A DNA stretch of 64,000 nt from Hepsetus odoe (lineage: Eukaryota; Chordata; Actinopteri; Characiformes; Hepsetidae). The stretch's first letter is position 1. Each line of letters begins with the position of its first letter. The position numbers and the translations under genes were made by a program. Shown here piece after piece: positions 31,265 through 41,906 of the stretch. The stretch covers positions 21,398,282 through 21,462,281 of the forward strand of contig CM029378.1 of assembly GCA_017165825.1 (NCBI GenBank). Reading direction: 5' to 3'. The notes beneath the pieces are model-generated. The model saw only the letters and a program-made list of their open reading frames with translations, was not told where the DNA came from and made no database searches.

Positions 31265-31460
31265 TACTGTGTGCGTGAGTGAGTGTGTGTGAGAGTGTGT
31301 GTGTGCGTGAGTGAGTGTGTGCACCTGAGTGCGTGAGTGAGTGAGTGTGAGAGTGCGTGAGTGAGTGTGTGCACCTGAGTGCGTGAGTGAGTGAGTGTGA
31401 GAGTGCGTGAGTGAATGTGTGCACCTGAGTGCGTGAGTGAGTGAGTGTGAGAGTGGGGGG
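31265..31460 (+). repeat. GT/GA-rich minisatellite, 50-bp unit x 3 plus degenerate start
   Basis: A 50-base unit starting GTGCGTGAGTGAGTG recurs near 31305, 31355 and 31405, each with an internal GTGCACCTGAGTGCG. It lies in the predicted slc39a11 3' UTR. Confidence 0.85.
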
Positions 31461-31493
31461 AAATCAATTACAATGCAGAACGGAGTGATCTTT

Positions 31494-31499
31494 AATAAA
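31494..31499 (+). promoter_or_regulatory. AATAAA polyadenylation signal
   Basis: This is an exact AATAAA about 400 bases after the slc39a11 stop codon. A GT-rich stretch (GTGCTGATGTGCTCTTGTT) begins about 17 bases later, as expected for a cleavage-factor site. Confidence 0.65.
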
Positions 31500-31520
31500 T
31501 GACTTCGACTGAAGTGCTGA

Positions 31521-32036
31521 TGTGCTCTTGTTCACTGAGTGGAAACACGCGTGTATTTATTTTGTAATCTCAGTTTATTACTGAACATAATATTCCACCG
31601 CACACCAGGGACTCAACAGCTGTGTAGGAAAAGCACGTATTGGTGCCTGTCGTCAGGACAAAGGTTCACCTTGCTAGGGAGCATAAAGGCTGAAGCAGCG
31701 GAGGAAGGAGCTTTGATCTTGGTCCAGATTTAAACTTCCAGAGTGACCACAGAGCTGCACACAGAAGTTTCTGGTGGCAGAGTTCTGACCCGGGACGCTT
31801 TAGTTCCTCAGGTCTTGGTGCAGCAGTGTTAAGTGCCCCGACCGTTTGGTCCTCTGATTTCCGGAGTCCGCACACCGAGCAGGTCTGTCCATCGAGTAAG
31901 ACGTATTCCAGGATGACCTCGGTAGGATTCGTGGGGCTGAACCTGAAAGTGGTTCAGTGATCATGAGATCATTTTCACACAAGGCCTGGCCACCACAACC
32001 GCTTTCTCCTTCAGACCGCAACCCCAGAGAACAGAC
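31521..32036. other. intergenic, nothing recognised
   Basis: Single-copy-looking sequence downstream of slc39a11. Confidence 0.5.
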
Positions 32037-32158
32037 CGTGGCAGTGGCGGGGACAGTACCTTGCTCAAGGGTACCTCAGGGCAACCTACTGGTGAGGGAA
32101 TCGAACCCGCAATCTTCTGATCCGGGGCGAATCCCTCACCACTGGACCACCGCTGCCC
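32037..32158 (-). mobile_element. SINE family B, 5' half
   Basis: GGGGACAGTACCTTGCTCAA, GGGAATCGAACCCGC (box B complement) and CCACTGGACCACCGCTGCCC. Confidence 0.85.
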
Positions 32159-32161
32159 TGA

Positions 32162-32282
32162 ACCCTGGAAAAACCTGAGGTTCAGGGCGTTGCTCAGGAA
32201 CATGATGGTGATAGTTGTGGAACTGGGCTGCGAACCTGCGACCTTATGGTCCACAGATGAGTATCCCACCACTAGACCACCA
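32162..32282 (-). mobile_element. SINE family A, 5' half, abutting the family B copy
   Basis: GCTGCGAACCTGCGACC (box B complement), GAGTATCCCACCACTAGACC (box A complement). It lies head to tail beside the family B fragment. Confidence 0.75.
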
Positions 32283-32487
32283 GTTCGTATGCAGTATGCA
32301 ATTCAATGCAGTTTTATACCTTACATGTATTTCCTGTTTCTTACTTCTGTGGAAGCCGATAGAATGAACAAAACCTCTTCGAGTGAATGTGTGGACGTAT
32401 TGGAATGGCTTCGTGTAAACGCTGTCATCATCAAAATCATTTTCACCAAAAGAGGGAGACAGGTTCACACAAAAGGATTTACACAAC
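32283..32487. other. intergenic, nothing recognised
   Basis: No feature seen. Confidence 0.5.
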
Positions 32488-32585
32488 AATAAACCCTAAT
32501 CCTTAAACCCTAACCTGTAATCCCTAATCCCTAAACCCTAATCCCTAACCTGTAATCCCTAATCCCTAAACCCTAATCCCTAAGC
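32488..32585 (+). repeat. degenerate telomere-like CCCTAA repeats
   Basis: Fourteen-base words of the form CCCTAATCCCTAAA alternate with CCTGTAATCCCTAA; about 13 CCTAA-type heptads in 98 bases. It is related to the vertebrate CCCTAA telomere unit but not a clean array. Confidence 0.8.
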
Positions 32586-32774
32586 AGTGATCAGTAATGG
32601 AAGAGAAGAGTTGCTGGTAAAAGGGAGAATGCTTGAGGGGAATCCGGGCTCTGCTGGAGTGGACAGAGGACAGAGGACAGAGTCCCTGCACTCAGAACGT
32701 CTCTCTGAGTTCAGATGTTCTAGTTGCCTGTTGGTTCAGATGGTGCGTGAACCACGATGAGCCCAAACATGTAC

Positions 32775-33495
32775 AGGGGTGCCTTGACTTACGAGTTTAA
32801 TTCGCTCCGTGACAGAACTCGTAACTCTAATTTCTCGTATGTCAGATCAGTTTTCATCGATCTGCTCCGGACCCCAAAAAAACACGTCGCATTTTTTTTT
32901 CTCATTTAATTTGTTGTTTAAATAAGAGAACCGTGCTTATAAATAACGAACATTGTATAAAACACAATACAGTAGAACATGCTGCAGTAAACTGCTTTAT
33001 TAAGTATAATGTTCAGCACTTGTCTCGGAGATCAGACTTGAAGATGCTGATGAAGGTGGAGGAGAAGGCTGAATAACTGGATCTGATTGGCTGATTTCTG
33101 CCCGTGTCCCATTAAAACCAGTCCAGTGTGTCTGTTCCAGGTGCAGATTGAAGTACGGCTTCACCGAGTCGACCATACGCACAGCTCGGTCATGTTTCTC
33201 CATCATTTCTCTTTAATTCGAAGCTCATCCTCCTCCTCCTCTTCTCCGCTCCGTCCTCTCTCACTCTCCTCAGACACGCGGTTGAAAAACGAAGTTTTGT
33301 AAAATACCTGCAGCACAACGCTGAGCTTCCACTGGAGCGAACCGCTCAGTGACCCAGTGGGAACCAGTACGACGCGGGACGCTGCGCAGATTGTTCACGG
33401 CGCCATCTAGTGGTGGGTCTCTGAAGCTGCTCGTATCCCCAATTTTAGCTTCAACTCAAAACAAAAAAACAGCCGAGAAGAGCTCATATCTCCAG
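32775..33495 (+). mobile_element. Tc1/mariner-class (Tigger-like) non-autonomous element, probable
   Basis: The left end, CAGGGGTGCCTTGACTTACG then AGTTTAATTCGCTCCGTGAC, has the form of fish mariner-class terminal repeats. The right end near 33430-33495 has the decayed partner (GCTGCTCGTATCCCCAATTT, GCCGAGAAGAGCTCATATCT). The interior has no transposase. Confidence 0.55.
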
Positions 33496-33600
33496 GGTGT
33501 GTCCCCCGTCCTCGCCCTGTGTGCGCTGGGTTGGACTCCAGCACCCCCCTGTGACCCCGTTTGGGACAAAAGGCAGAAAATGGATGGATGGATGTACGTT
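33496..33600 (+). mobile_element. common fish repeat ending in (ATGG)n
   Basis: CCTCGCCCTGTGTGCGCTGG, CCCCCCTGTGACCCCGTTTG, AAAATGGATGGATGGATG: the reverse of the piece at 8565-8697. Confidence 0.8.
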
Positions 33601-34080
33601 CAGTCTTTCAGAACTGTACACAAACAGTCTGGCGACACAGCTGTGTGGTTTCTATCACCAGTTACCATTAGGAGCCGGGCTGTGGTCGGAGTCCATCTCA
33701 GCACTCACAGGGTGAAAGATGGAGAAACACCCCGGACAGCTCACCAGTCCATCACAGGACAACTGAAAGACACACGTGTCCACCTGGACGGAAACACAGC
33801 ATCTCCGAGCTGACAGAAGCAGTGGGGAGACAGACGAGGAGAGAACTCCACACCAAAGGGACCCGGGCCGCACACCCGGCCATCAGACCGAGGACGTTTC
33901 TGCTGTGAAGCAACACCAGCACCCCCCGCTGTCCCGCCGCTTAACAGAAGAGGGGACGATAATGTCCCGTCACATGAGTTTATTCCTTTTATAGATGCTG
34001 AAGTCGTTTCTGGAAAGTTTAGAGCTGCACGTATTTAAACTCTGATCATATCAGCTGGGGTCTGATGAGCTAATATTGTA
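33601..34080. other. old repeat fragments, no gene
   Basis: 33700-33900 resembles the inner part of the common fish repeat (CACCCCGGACAGCTCACCAG, CCATCACAGGACAACTGAAA). The rest is unassigned. Confidence 0.5.
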
Positions 34081-34082
34081 TT

Positions 34083-34127
<45 letters not shown>
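34083..34127 (+). repeat. (AC)n microsatellite
   Basis: Pure CA run. Confidence 0.98.
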
Positions 34128-34132
<5 letters not shown>

Positions 34133-34139
34133 ACGATGG

Positions 34140-34410
34140 AAGAATCCTACACACCCTACACACCCAGAGAGAAAGAGAGGACAGTTCTACTGAGTGATGG
34201 GGGAGAGGGAGGACCGCCCTACACACCCAGAGAGAGAGAGGACAGTTCTACTGAGTGATGGGGGAGAGGGAGGACCACCCTACACACCCAGAGAGAGAGG
34301 ACAGTTCTACTGAGTGATGGGGGAGAGGGAGGACCACCCTACACACCCAGAGAGAGAGAGAGGACAGTTCTACTGAGTGATGGGGGAGAGGGAGGACCAC
34401 CCTACACAAC
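34140..34410 (+). repeat. 60-64-bp minisatellite, four units
   Basis: CCTACACACCCAGAGAGA ... GGACAGTTCTACTGAGTGAT ... GGGGGAGAGGGAGGACC recurs four times with AG-dinucleotide length variation. Confidence 0.95.
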
Positions 34411-34424
34411 AACGTCTAACCTGA

Positions 34425-34960
34425 TCTGTCGCTCTAATATACTCATTTCTAATCCTGTCCATCCTCGTCACACCCAACGAACATCTCAGCATCTTGAACT
34501 CTGACACCTCCAGCTCCGCCTCCTGTCTTTTAGTCAGTGACACTGTCTACAACCTGTACAACATAGCTGATCTCACTACCGTCCTGTACATCTCTTTCAC
34601 TCTTGCTGGTCCCCATCTGTCACAGATCCCTCCAGTCACTCTCCTCCACCCATTCCAACCTGCCTGCACTCTCTTCTTCTCCTCTCTTCCACACTCGCCG
34701 TTATACTGGACTGTTCACCCCGAGTATTTAAACTCCTCCACCTTCACCTCCTCTACTCCCTCAATCCTCACCACTCCACTGTCCTCCCTTTCATTCACAC
34801 TCATGTATTCTGTCATTGTCCTACTCACTTTCATTCCTCTCTCTAGAGCAGATCTCCATCTCTCCAGGTTCTCCTCAAGCTGCTCCCTACTCTCACTGCA
34901 GATCACAATATCATCAGAAACATCATCGTCCACGGAGACTCCTGTCTCACCTTGTGTCTC
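34425..34960 (-). mobile_element. RTE-type LINE fragment, RT catalytic to thumb region
   Basis: The - strand reads DDIVICSESREQLEENLERW (34920-34860), MKVSRTMTEYMSVNERE and VEEVKVEEFKYSG, then a decayed GWNGW-type block. This is RTE-clade RT around the catalytic [FA]DD: the first residue of the motif is Ser here, a lesion or variant. It is truncated at both ends. Confidence 0.85.
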
Positions 34961-35639
34961 AACCTGTCCATCACTATTGCAAACAAGAAAACAAGAAATG
35001 GAGGTAGGAAAAGAAAAAAGTAATCTGAAAAAAACTACAGAAAACTGCTAAAGTACAGTGAGTGTTTGTATTTTCTCTGATCTTGTGCAGTTGAAAGCAT
35101 TGCTAGGAGATTTAGGTGCTGTTCTCTTTAGTTGCTATGCAGTTGTGTATTCCAGGTGGTTGCTAGGGTTTGAAAGTGGTGTTCACACGTCTAACTCAAA
35201 TGTTTTGACTAAAGAAAGAAGTCTGTCCTGGAATAGAAGAAAGGACAGGTATTTGGGAGAGGGAGTAAAAGTAGAAAAGCCAGATAAATACTTAAGTAAA
35301 GTAAGTAATTTAGTATTTGCACTTCGTTACTAAACATCTCTGATACTTCATCGAGCTGCTTGATAAGAATTGTACATAAAATGGTCAAAACTGCTGCACC
35401 ATGTTTGCCCACACGGTGGTAGCAAAGGATTTACAACCGTTTTTTGTCACCGGGGAAGAAGAGCTGCTGCCGAAAATAAGGAGCAGAGCATCATGGGCAA
35501 TGTAGTTTTACTGAGATGTGTACGGAGGGTGATTAAAACTTTAATATTCAAACATTATCTCTGGTCAAATCCACAAGTTCCATATTAGACTTTTTATTTT
35601 GATCTATTATGAAACGAAGGTTTTCTCCTTTTTCCACAT
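34961..35639. other. intergenic, nothing recognised
   Basis: Short frames without domains. Confidence 0.5.
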
Positions 35640-35775
35640 TAAAGAGCCCATAAGTGTGTTTAAGTGGCCATAAGAGCCCACCAGGGCCTGGAGGAACGCT
35701 ATTTCGTTTCACTGTGTTCTGTGTATATGGCCTAAATGACAATAAAATCCTACTTGACTTGACTTGACATAACAT
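35640..35775 (+). mobile_element. LINE 3'-end fragment with (ACTTG)n tail
   Basis: CCACCAGGGCCTGGAGGAAC, AATGACAATAAAATCCTACT, then TTGACTTGACTTGAC. It is the reverse counterpart of 38035-38130. Confidence 0.8.
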
Positions 35776-36274
35776 GTAAAAACTCTCCTCCTGGGTTCAG
35801 TGATTCAGAAACTTGGATTCAGCTTCACTCAGCTCAGCTCAGAAGCTCCCTCACACTTCATGATGCAGAAACACTGAGCCACACTGTCATCACCTCCAGA
35901 CCAGATTACTGTGATGTCCTGCTGTCAGGATGTTCCAGTAAAACCTTCATCAACTCCAGTTCGTCCAGAACACAGCAGCTAGTCTCACTAGATCTAGAAC
36001 ATTTGGTCACATTAGTCTGATATTATCTAGACCTCACTGGCTTCCTGTGAATTTCTGTATCGTCTATAAAATTTTACTGCTAACTTACAAAGTCCTAAAT
36101 GGTCTCGGTCCTGAGTGTCTTTCCGAGCTGATCTCCAGTTATGAACCTTCACGCTCTCTTAGATCACAAGGAGCTTCTTCTCTAACAGTTCCAGAATTTA
36201 GAAAACAACAACAGGGGGAGGAGCCTCTTCATTCAAACCCCCGTCTCTGGGACGGTCCTCCAGCTACTGTCCGG
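35776..36274 (+). mobile_element. L2-type LINE fragment, RT C-terminal region, into gap
   Basis: By frame changes: SRLDYCDVLLSG (35895-35935), then VYKILLLTYKVLNGLGPECL, SSYEPSRSLRSQ, PRLWDGPPATVR. These are L2/CR1 C-terminal blocks. It ends at the N run. Confidence 0.85.
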
Positions 36275-36774
36275 NNNNNNNNNNNNNNNNNNNNNNNNNN
36301 NNNNNNNNNNNNNNNNNNNNNNNNNNNNNNNNNNNNNNNNNNNNNNNNNNNNNNNNNNNNNNNNNNNNNNNNNNNNNNNNNNNNNNNNNNNNNNNNNNNN
36401 NNNNNNNNNNNNNNNNNNNNNNNNNNNNNNNNNNNNNNNNNNNNNNNNNNNNNNNNNNNNNNNNNNNNNNNNNNNNNNNNNNNNNNNNNNNNNNNNNNNN
36501 NNNNNNNNNNNNNNNNNNNNNNNNNNNNNNNNNNNNNNNNNNNNNNNNNNNNNNNNNNNNNNNNNNNNNNNNNNNNNNNNNNNNNNNNNNNNNNNNNNNN
36601 NNNNNNNNNNNNNNNNNNNNNNNNNNNNNNNNNNNNNNNNNNNNNNNNNNNNNNNNNNNNNNNNNNNNNNNNNNNNNNNNNNNNNNNNNNNNNNNNNNNN
36701 NNNNNNNNNNNNNNNNNNNNNNNNNNNNNNNNNNNNNNNNNNNNNNNNNNNNNNNNNNNNNNNNNNNNNNNNNN
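36275..36774. other. assembly gap (500 N)
   Basis: Exactly 500 Ns between a LINE fragment and a (TG)n run. Confidence 0.99.

Positions 36775-36824
<50 letters not shown>
36775..36824 (+). repeat. (TG)n microsatellite
   Basis: Pure TG run followed by TATATA. Confidence 0.98.
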
Positions 36825-36827
<3 letters not shown>

Positions 36828-36844
36828 ATATATATATAAAATAC

Positions 36845-38027
36845 ATATTATACACTGCAGATTATACACTACAGATTATACACTGCAGATTATACACTAC
36901 AGATTATTCACAGCAGATAATAGAATACAGATTATACACTGCAGATTATACACTGCAGATTATAAACTACAGATTACACACTGCAGATTATAAAATACAG
37001 ATTGTACACTGCAGATTATACACTGCAGATTATACACTACAGATTATAAACTAAACATTTTACACTGCAGATTATAAACTACACATTTAACAATGCATAC
37101 AATACCCTTCAGAATAGATACTACAGATTATACACTGCAGATTATAAAATACAGATTATACACTACAGTTTATACACTGCAGATTATAAAATACAGATTA
37201 TACACTGCAGATTATACACTACAGATTATACACTGCAGATTATACACTACCAATTATACACTGCAGATAATAAAATACAGATTATACACTGCAGATTATA
37301 CACTACAGATTATACACTGCAGATTATACACTAAACATTTTATACTGCAGATTATAAACTACACATTTAACAATGCATATAATACCCTTCAGAATAGACA
37401 CTACAGATTATACACTGCAGATAATAAAATACAGGTTATACACTACAGATTATACACTGCAGATTATACACTACCGATTATACACTGCAGATAATAAAAT
37501 ACAGATTATACACTGCAGATTATACACTGCCGATTATAAAATACAGATTATACGCTGCAGATTAAACACTACAGATTATACACTACAGATTATACACTGC
37601 AGATTATACACTACAGATTATACACCGCAGATTATACACTACAGATTATACACCGCAGATAAGAAAACACTGATTATACACTGCAGATTATACACTACAG
37701 ATTAGGCACTGCAGATTATACAGTACCGATTATACACTGCAGATTATAAACTACAGATTATACACTGCAGATTATAAAATACAGATTATACACTACAGAT
37801 TTTACACTACAGAATATACACTACAGATTATGCACTGCAGATTATAAACTACAGATTATACACTGCAGATTATAAAATACAGATTATACACTAAAGATTA
37901 TACACTGCAGATTATAAACTACAGATTATACTCTGCAGATTTTAAACTACAGATTATACACTGCAGATAATAAAATACAGATTATACACTGCAGATTATA
38001 CACTACAGATTATACACTGCAGATTAC
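36845..38027 (+). repeat. 14-bp minisatellite, about 84 units
   Basis: The unit is ACACTGCAGATTAT, with ACACTACAGATTAT, AAACTACAGATTAT and AAAATACAGATTAT variants mixed in semi-regular order. A longer interruption (ACATTTAACAATGCATA, ATACCCTTCAGAATAGA) occurs at 37083-37125 and again at 37363-37405, so a block of about 280 bases was duplicated. Long open frames here only reflect the stop-free unit. Confidence 0.97.
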
Positions 38028-38034
38028 ACTTGAC

Positions 38035-38500
38035 TACAAATCAAGTCAAGTAGGATTTTATTGTCATTTCAGCCATATACACAGTACACAGTGAAATGAA
38101 ATAACGTTCCTCCAAGACCCTGGTGCTACACATAGGACAACATCAGACAAGACATAGGACTCAGGACAACATAAGACAGAAGACACAACATAAGACAAGA
38201 CAAGGCAACAAGTGCAGACAACAGACAGCACATTCATCCGTCAGAGGGTCGCAGTGTTGTGGAACAAAGCCGCCCAGGTTGTTGGGCAATGTGACAGTGT
38301 AACAGTGTAACGGAGTAACAAAGTGTAACAGAGCAGCGTTATGAGTAAAGTGCAGATGTGCAATAAAAATAAATAGTTAATAGACAGATAGATGAGTAAT
38401 AAATGTGAAGATAGTCAGTTTAAGAGTCTGATGTTCAGGGGGAAGAAACTATTTCCCATCCTGGTAGTGGAGAACCGTATGCTGTGGAATTTGTACACCT
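38035..38500 (-). mobile_element. retroelement 3' end, reverse, with (CAAGT)n tail
   Basis: It starts ATCAAGTCAAGTAGGATTTT, ATTGTCATTTCAGCCATATA, then CATTAGACAA-like repeats, and GTCTGATGTTCAGGGGGAAG at 38430. It is the same 3' end as at 35700-35775 but longer; the coding part is missing. Confidence 0.8.
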
Positions 38501-39334
38501 ACAATTTGTAGTTCTACGGATTATAATCATTTTTAGCATCCAAATTAACTGAAAGGCTGAATACATTTTTAAAAAAAGATTATTATTCATATTTTCAGTA
38601 CATCATCTTCAGATAACACACATCTTTACCTTTTTAAATGCAAGATTATTGAATGTATTTGATTGCGTTGTTCACCATATTTAATAGCTCATATATATAA
38701 AATATGTCAAAAAGTATAAAATATATAAAATGTGTCAACAGGTGCTCAGAAAACAAATATTTTCAGTTTTAGGATATTTTGGCATCCGTTTATGTTTATG
38801 AGCATGAATTAAGGTTTTTAAATCATGTGTGAATCAGATTCTGCTGGAGTGAACGAATCTCTGATCTTAATCGGACCTTAAGGAAACATATTCAGCCTTT
38901 TCAGAAGCCCCCCATGGAGTGAGACGACGGTTCTAACTCGTCCAGATCTTCACAGGTCCAGTCCTGGTGCTCATTCAGAAGACTGACGTCCCTTCCTCAA
39001 CCCGAGCACACAAGCCGTGAACGGTCATTAATCAACGTCACCCCCCTCCCATCAATCCATCCCTCCAGCTGTCCAGCAGACCCTCATTTCCACCCGCTCA
39101 TACGTCCCGCTCTCCGACCCCTGACCTTTGTGTCCATCATTCTAAGGCTTAATTAGAAGCTTCATCAACAGTCAGATTCAAGCAACCCCAAGCCCAAGTG
39201 TAGTGGACACAGGTTTGTTGACATAATGCCCACCAATTCCCCAAAATGTAGCAATTTAAAATTAACTGAGTGGTTCTGCTCAGGTTATGTGTGAGTAAGA
39301 ACTGTGCACAGTGTGTGAACGGAACCGGATTTTT
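38501..39334. other. A/T-rich intergenic, no gene
   Basis: Nothing is recognised. 39120-39190 has TAAGGCTTAATTAGAAGCTT, homeodomain-like AT motifs that could be regulatory. Confidence 0.4.
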
Positions 39335-39432
39335 GAATGTCCCTCACAGACATGACCTGGTGGTGGAGACGCTGTCTGATGTCTGAGACGTTGTTTTAGT
39401 TAGGAGAAGATTCTGGACTACAACTGAACTAA
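39335..39432 (+). mobile_element. dispersed repeat C, copy 2 (5' part)
   Basis: ATGTCCCTCACAGACATGAC, GGTGGAGACGCTGTCTGATG and GAAGATTCTGGACTACAACT match 25050 and 63585. The 3' half and 10-bp tail are missing. Confidence 0.85.
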
Positions 39433-39900
39433 GGATGCTGATGAGGATCAAATTCAGGCTTTGAGATGGGACGACTCTGATTGAACAGCAGTTACAAGCA
39501 AGGTTTGTCTCAGCATTTCAGTCCTGGGACAATCTGAGCAGAGGCATGGGAGGCAGGAGCTCTGCTGGCTGAGCGAGGACGAGTGATGGATGAGGGTCCA
39601 CTATGGGAGCCGATCCATCAGGACCTCAGACGGGTCAGGCAGCCCCCATGCAGAGGTTCCCACTGACCTCCCCTGAAGAGGTGGCCCCTGTTACTGACGG
39701 GAAAAGGACCTCAAAAGTGTCCCCTGTCAATTACTGTCACATCCATTACGACTGGTCTTTATGACATGACATCAGAGCTCCAGTCAAAACAACAGATGCA
39801 CTTCGGACACAATGGCCTGGACGGACGTTCAGACTTTGGCAAAAACAAGTTAGACATCCAATGTGTCATATTGCCCAAAAAAAACATGAATTAAACTAGA
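39433..39900. other. intergenic, nothing recognised
   Basis: No feature seen. Confidence 0.5.
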
Positions 39901-39907
39901 ATAATAA

Positions 39908-39938
<31 letters not shown>

Positions 39939-39940
39939 AA

Positions 39941-39985
<45 letters not shown>

Positions 39986-40165
39986 CAACAACAACAACAA
40001 CGACGACGACAACAACAATAACAATAATAATTATAATAATAATAATAGTTATAATTATTATTATTAATATTAATAATTATTTAAGTAATTAATAATTGGT
40101 ATGTATTATTATTGTTATTGTTATTTTTATTATTATTATTATTATTATAACAATAATAATAATAG
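39901..40165 (+). repeat. (AAG)n-(AAC)n-(AAT)n microsatellite complex
   Basis: AAG run 39909-39985, AAC/ACG run to 40018, AAT/ATT runs to 40165. Confidence 0.97.
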
Positions 40166-40345
40166 ACATTATTTATGGAGCACTTCATGCATTTAGCTGC
40201 AGCTCAAAGTGCTTTACATTTTTGCAGCATTTCTAAAAACAATACATTTATAAAAATGTTAATACATTTAACAAGACTGTCCCTGTAATAACGTGGAAGT
40301 CACTCTGGATAAGAGAGTCTACTTAATGCCATAATATGTAACCTG
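40166..40345 (+). mobile_element. old SINE 3' ends (family A-like)
   Basis: GACTGTCCCTGTAATAACG and CACTCTGGATAAGAGAGTCT at 40276-40330 match the family A 3' half. Before that, CAAAGTGCTTTACATT is another common retroposon word. Confidence 0.65.
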
Positions 40346-41694
40346 ACGGTGTAGGGAATGAAAATTACCCTTTAAATATGCAGATGTTTTATTACCATCA
40401 AAGTTCAACCTTTTTTTAAGCAGAAAGACCATTTTTACCGAAAGTCCATAAAACGATTGTCATTAATCATGAACGGTCATGGACGGTTCTCAAAAAAGTT
40501 TCCTATAAAGTGCAATCTTGTCCTTTCCCTTTCTATTACTCCAGCACTCTCCTATCATGAGCATCTGTAAATATCTCAGATTTCTCCCTTCCTTCCCTTT
40601 AATAAAGCTCATGTTGGTTTCCCTCCACACCCCACCTCTCACCACATGAGTCGTGATTATGGCAAGGGGCCTACTGTTGAGAATCAGTGCTCCCTCTCCA
40701 TCCTAGGGTCCCGTTCTCCACAACTGGGCTGGTTTCTGCCATGCTGTGCAGTCTAGATGGGATATTATGGTGTCCCCAGTCCCAGCCTTCTTCAGCCCAT
40801 TGAGAATGCCCCCATGCCAGCAGTCAGCTGATCACTTCCATATGTGTCTCCCAAGCATACACCCAAGTATGCCCCCACTTTTCTTCCTCTTTTTCATCTT
40901 AGATATGTCCACACCGCCCTCCGTCCCTCTTTCACCACAAGGACCAGTGGAAATGACTGGAATCTGGAAGCTCACGTGGACAAATGGCATCCAGAGCCCG
41001 TAGCCAGAGTCATTCTTTCTCCATGTTTGCTTTTCATTACCAGGATTATCAGGTATGTACAGTGAACATTAACCAAAGGAAACCTTATCTGCCACCTCAG
41101 TCCTAATCCCTAGCTCCAGGATAGGCTTACGGGGAGTCATGGGCACTCTTTCCCATGTTAAAACATTCATATTCCCAGAGCAAACAAACCCTACCGCTTA
41201 ACCATACTCCCTTCGGAAAACTGCTAACAACAAATAATCACCTCCAGGAACCTGGCCCCGTGTGAAAACATGGTGACGGGGGAACCATGCCTGCCTGTAT
41301 GCATCAACCAAGGCATTTGGCAGGATGGATGGAAGCTCGGGGCAAAAGAGTGGAGATTCTCAGTGGAGGGAATTCTTGCCATGTTGCTTTTAGTAGGACT
41401 CCTGTAAGGCGACCTCTCCAGGGAGTTGGGGAGGGACCAGCTCCCACCCTTATGGTGATTCCAGACATTCTCAGAATTCAGGTGGAATGGAGAAAGGAAT
41501 GAAAATATCTCATAGGTCCAGGGCATCCTATCCTAGAGTGTTCCTCTATAAAAGCAGCATTGCCAGAGTTACGTGAAGTTCCAGTCGAATCTGATTTGAA
41601 GGTTGTGCACAGTCACAGAATAACTATAAAACAGCAAGATCTGGTCGTAAGATGAGCCATGTCTGAAGCTGCACTGACTACATTTCTTGGAGGG
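40346..41694. other. transposon-poor single-copy block 1
   Basis: No repeat is recognised. Frames up to 100 codons on both strands lack domains or codon bias. Candidate noncoding regulatory sequence by composition only. Confidence 0.4.
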
Positions 41695-41906
41695 AATATC
41701 ACTGTGTACCCACAGCACACAGTAACACTCTGTATTTAACCCACACACATCATACAGCAGGGTGGACACATCCAGCACGTGGGGAGCAGTGATGGGGACA
41801 GTACCTTGATAAAAGGGACCTCAGGGCAACCTACTGGACTAGGATTCAAACCCACAGCCTTCTGATCCTGGGGCCTCATCCCTAAAAACTAAAGCACTGC
41901 TGCCCC
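41695..41906 (-). mobile_element. SINE family B
   Basis: GTGATGGGGACAGTACCTTG, GGATTCAAACCCACAG (box B complement), CACTGCTGCCCC at the head end; the TTTCAC tail is lost. Confidence 0.8.

Larger units (their letters stand above)
31091..31520 (+). other. slc39a11: slc39a11 3' untranslated region (likely)
   Basis: About 400 bases run from the stop codon to a canonical poly(A) signal. The UTR holds an A/T-rich stretch at 31205-31260 and then a GT/GA-rich 50-bp minisatellite. The end is inferred from the signal and the G/T-rich bases after it; no transcript was seen. Confidence 0.65.

Noticed and set aside
34494..35051. 185-codon + strand Ser/Leu-rich frame
   Set aside because: It is the antisense of an RTE LINE RT fragment read on the - strand.
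36047..37054. 335-codon frame running through the N gap, and similar frames at 8969-9541
   Set aside because: Runs of N were read as open codons. Only the LINE part before 36275 is real.
36778..37705. Frames with repeated YTADYTLQIIHCRL-like peptides
   Set aside because: A 14-bp tandem unit without stops cycles through all frames; there is no protein signal.
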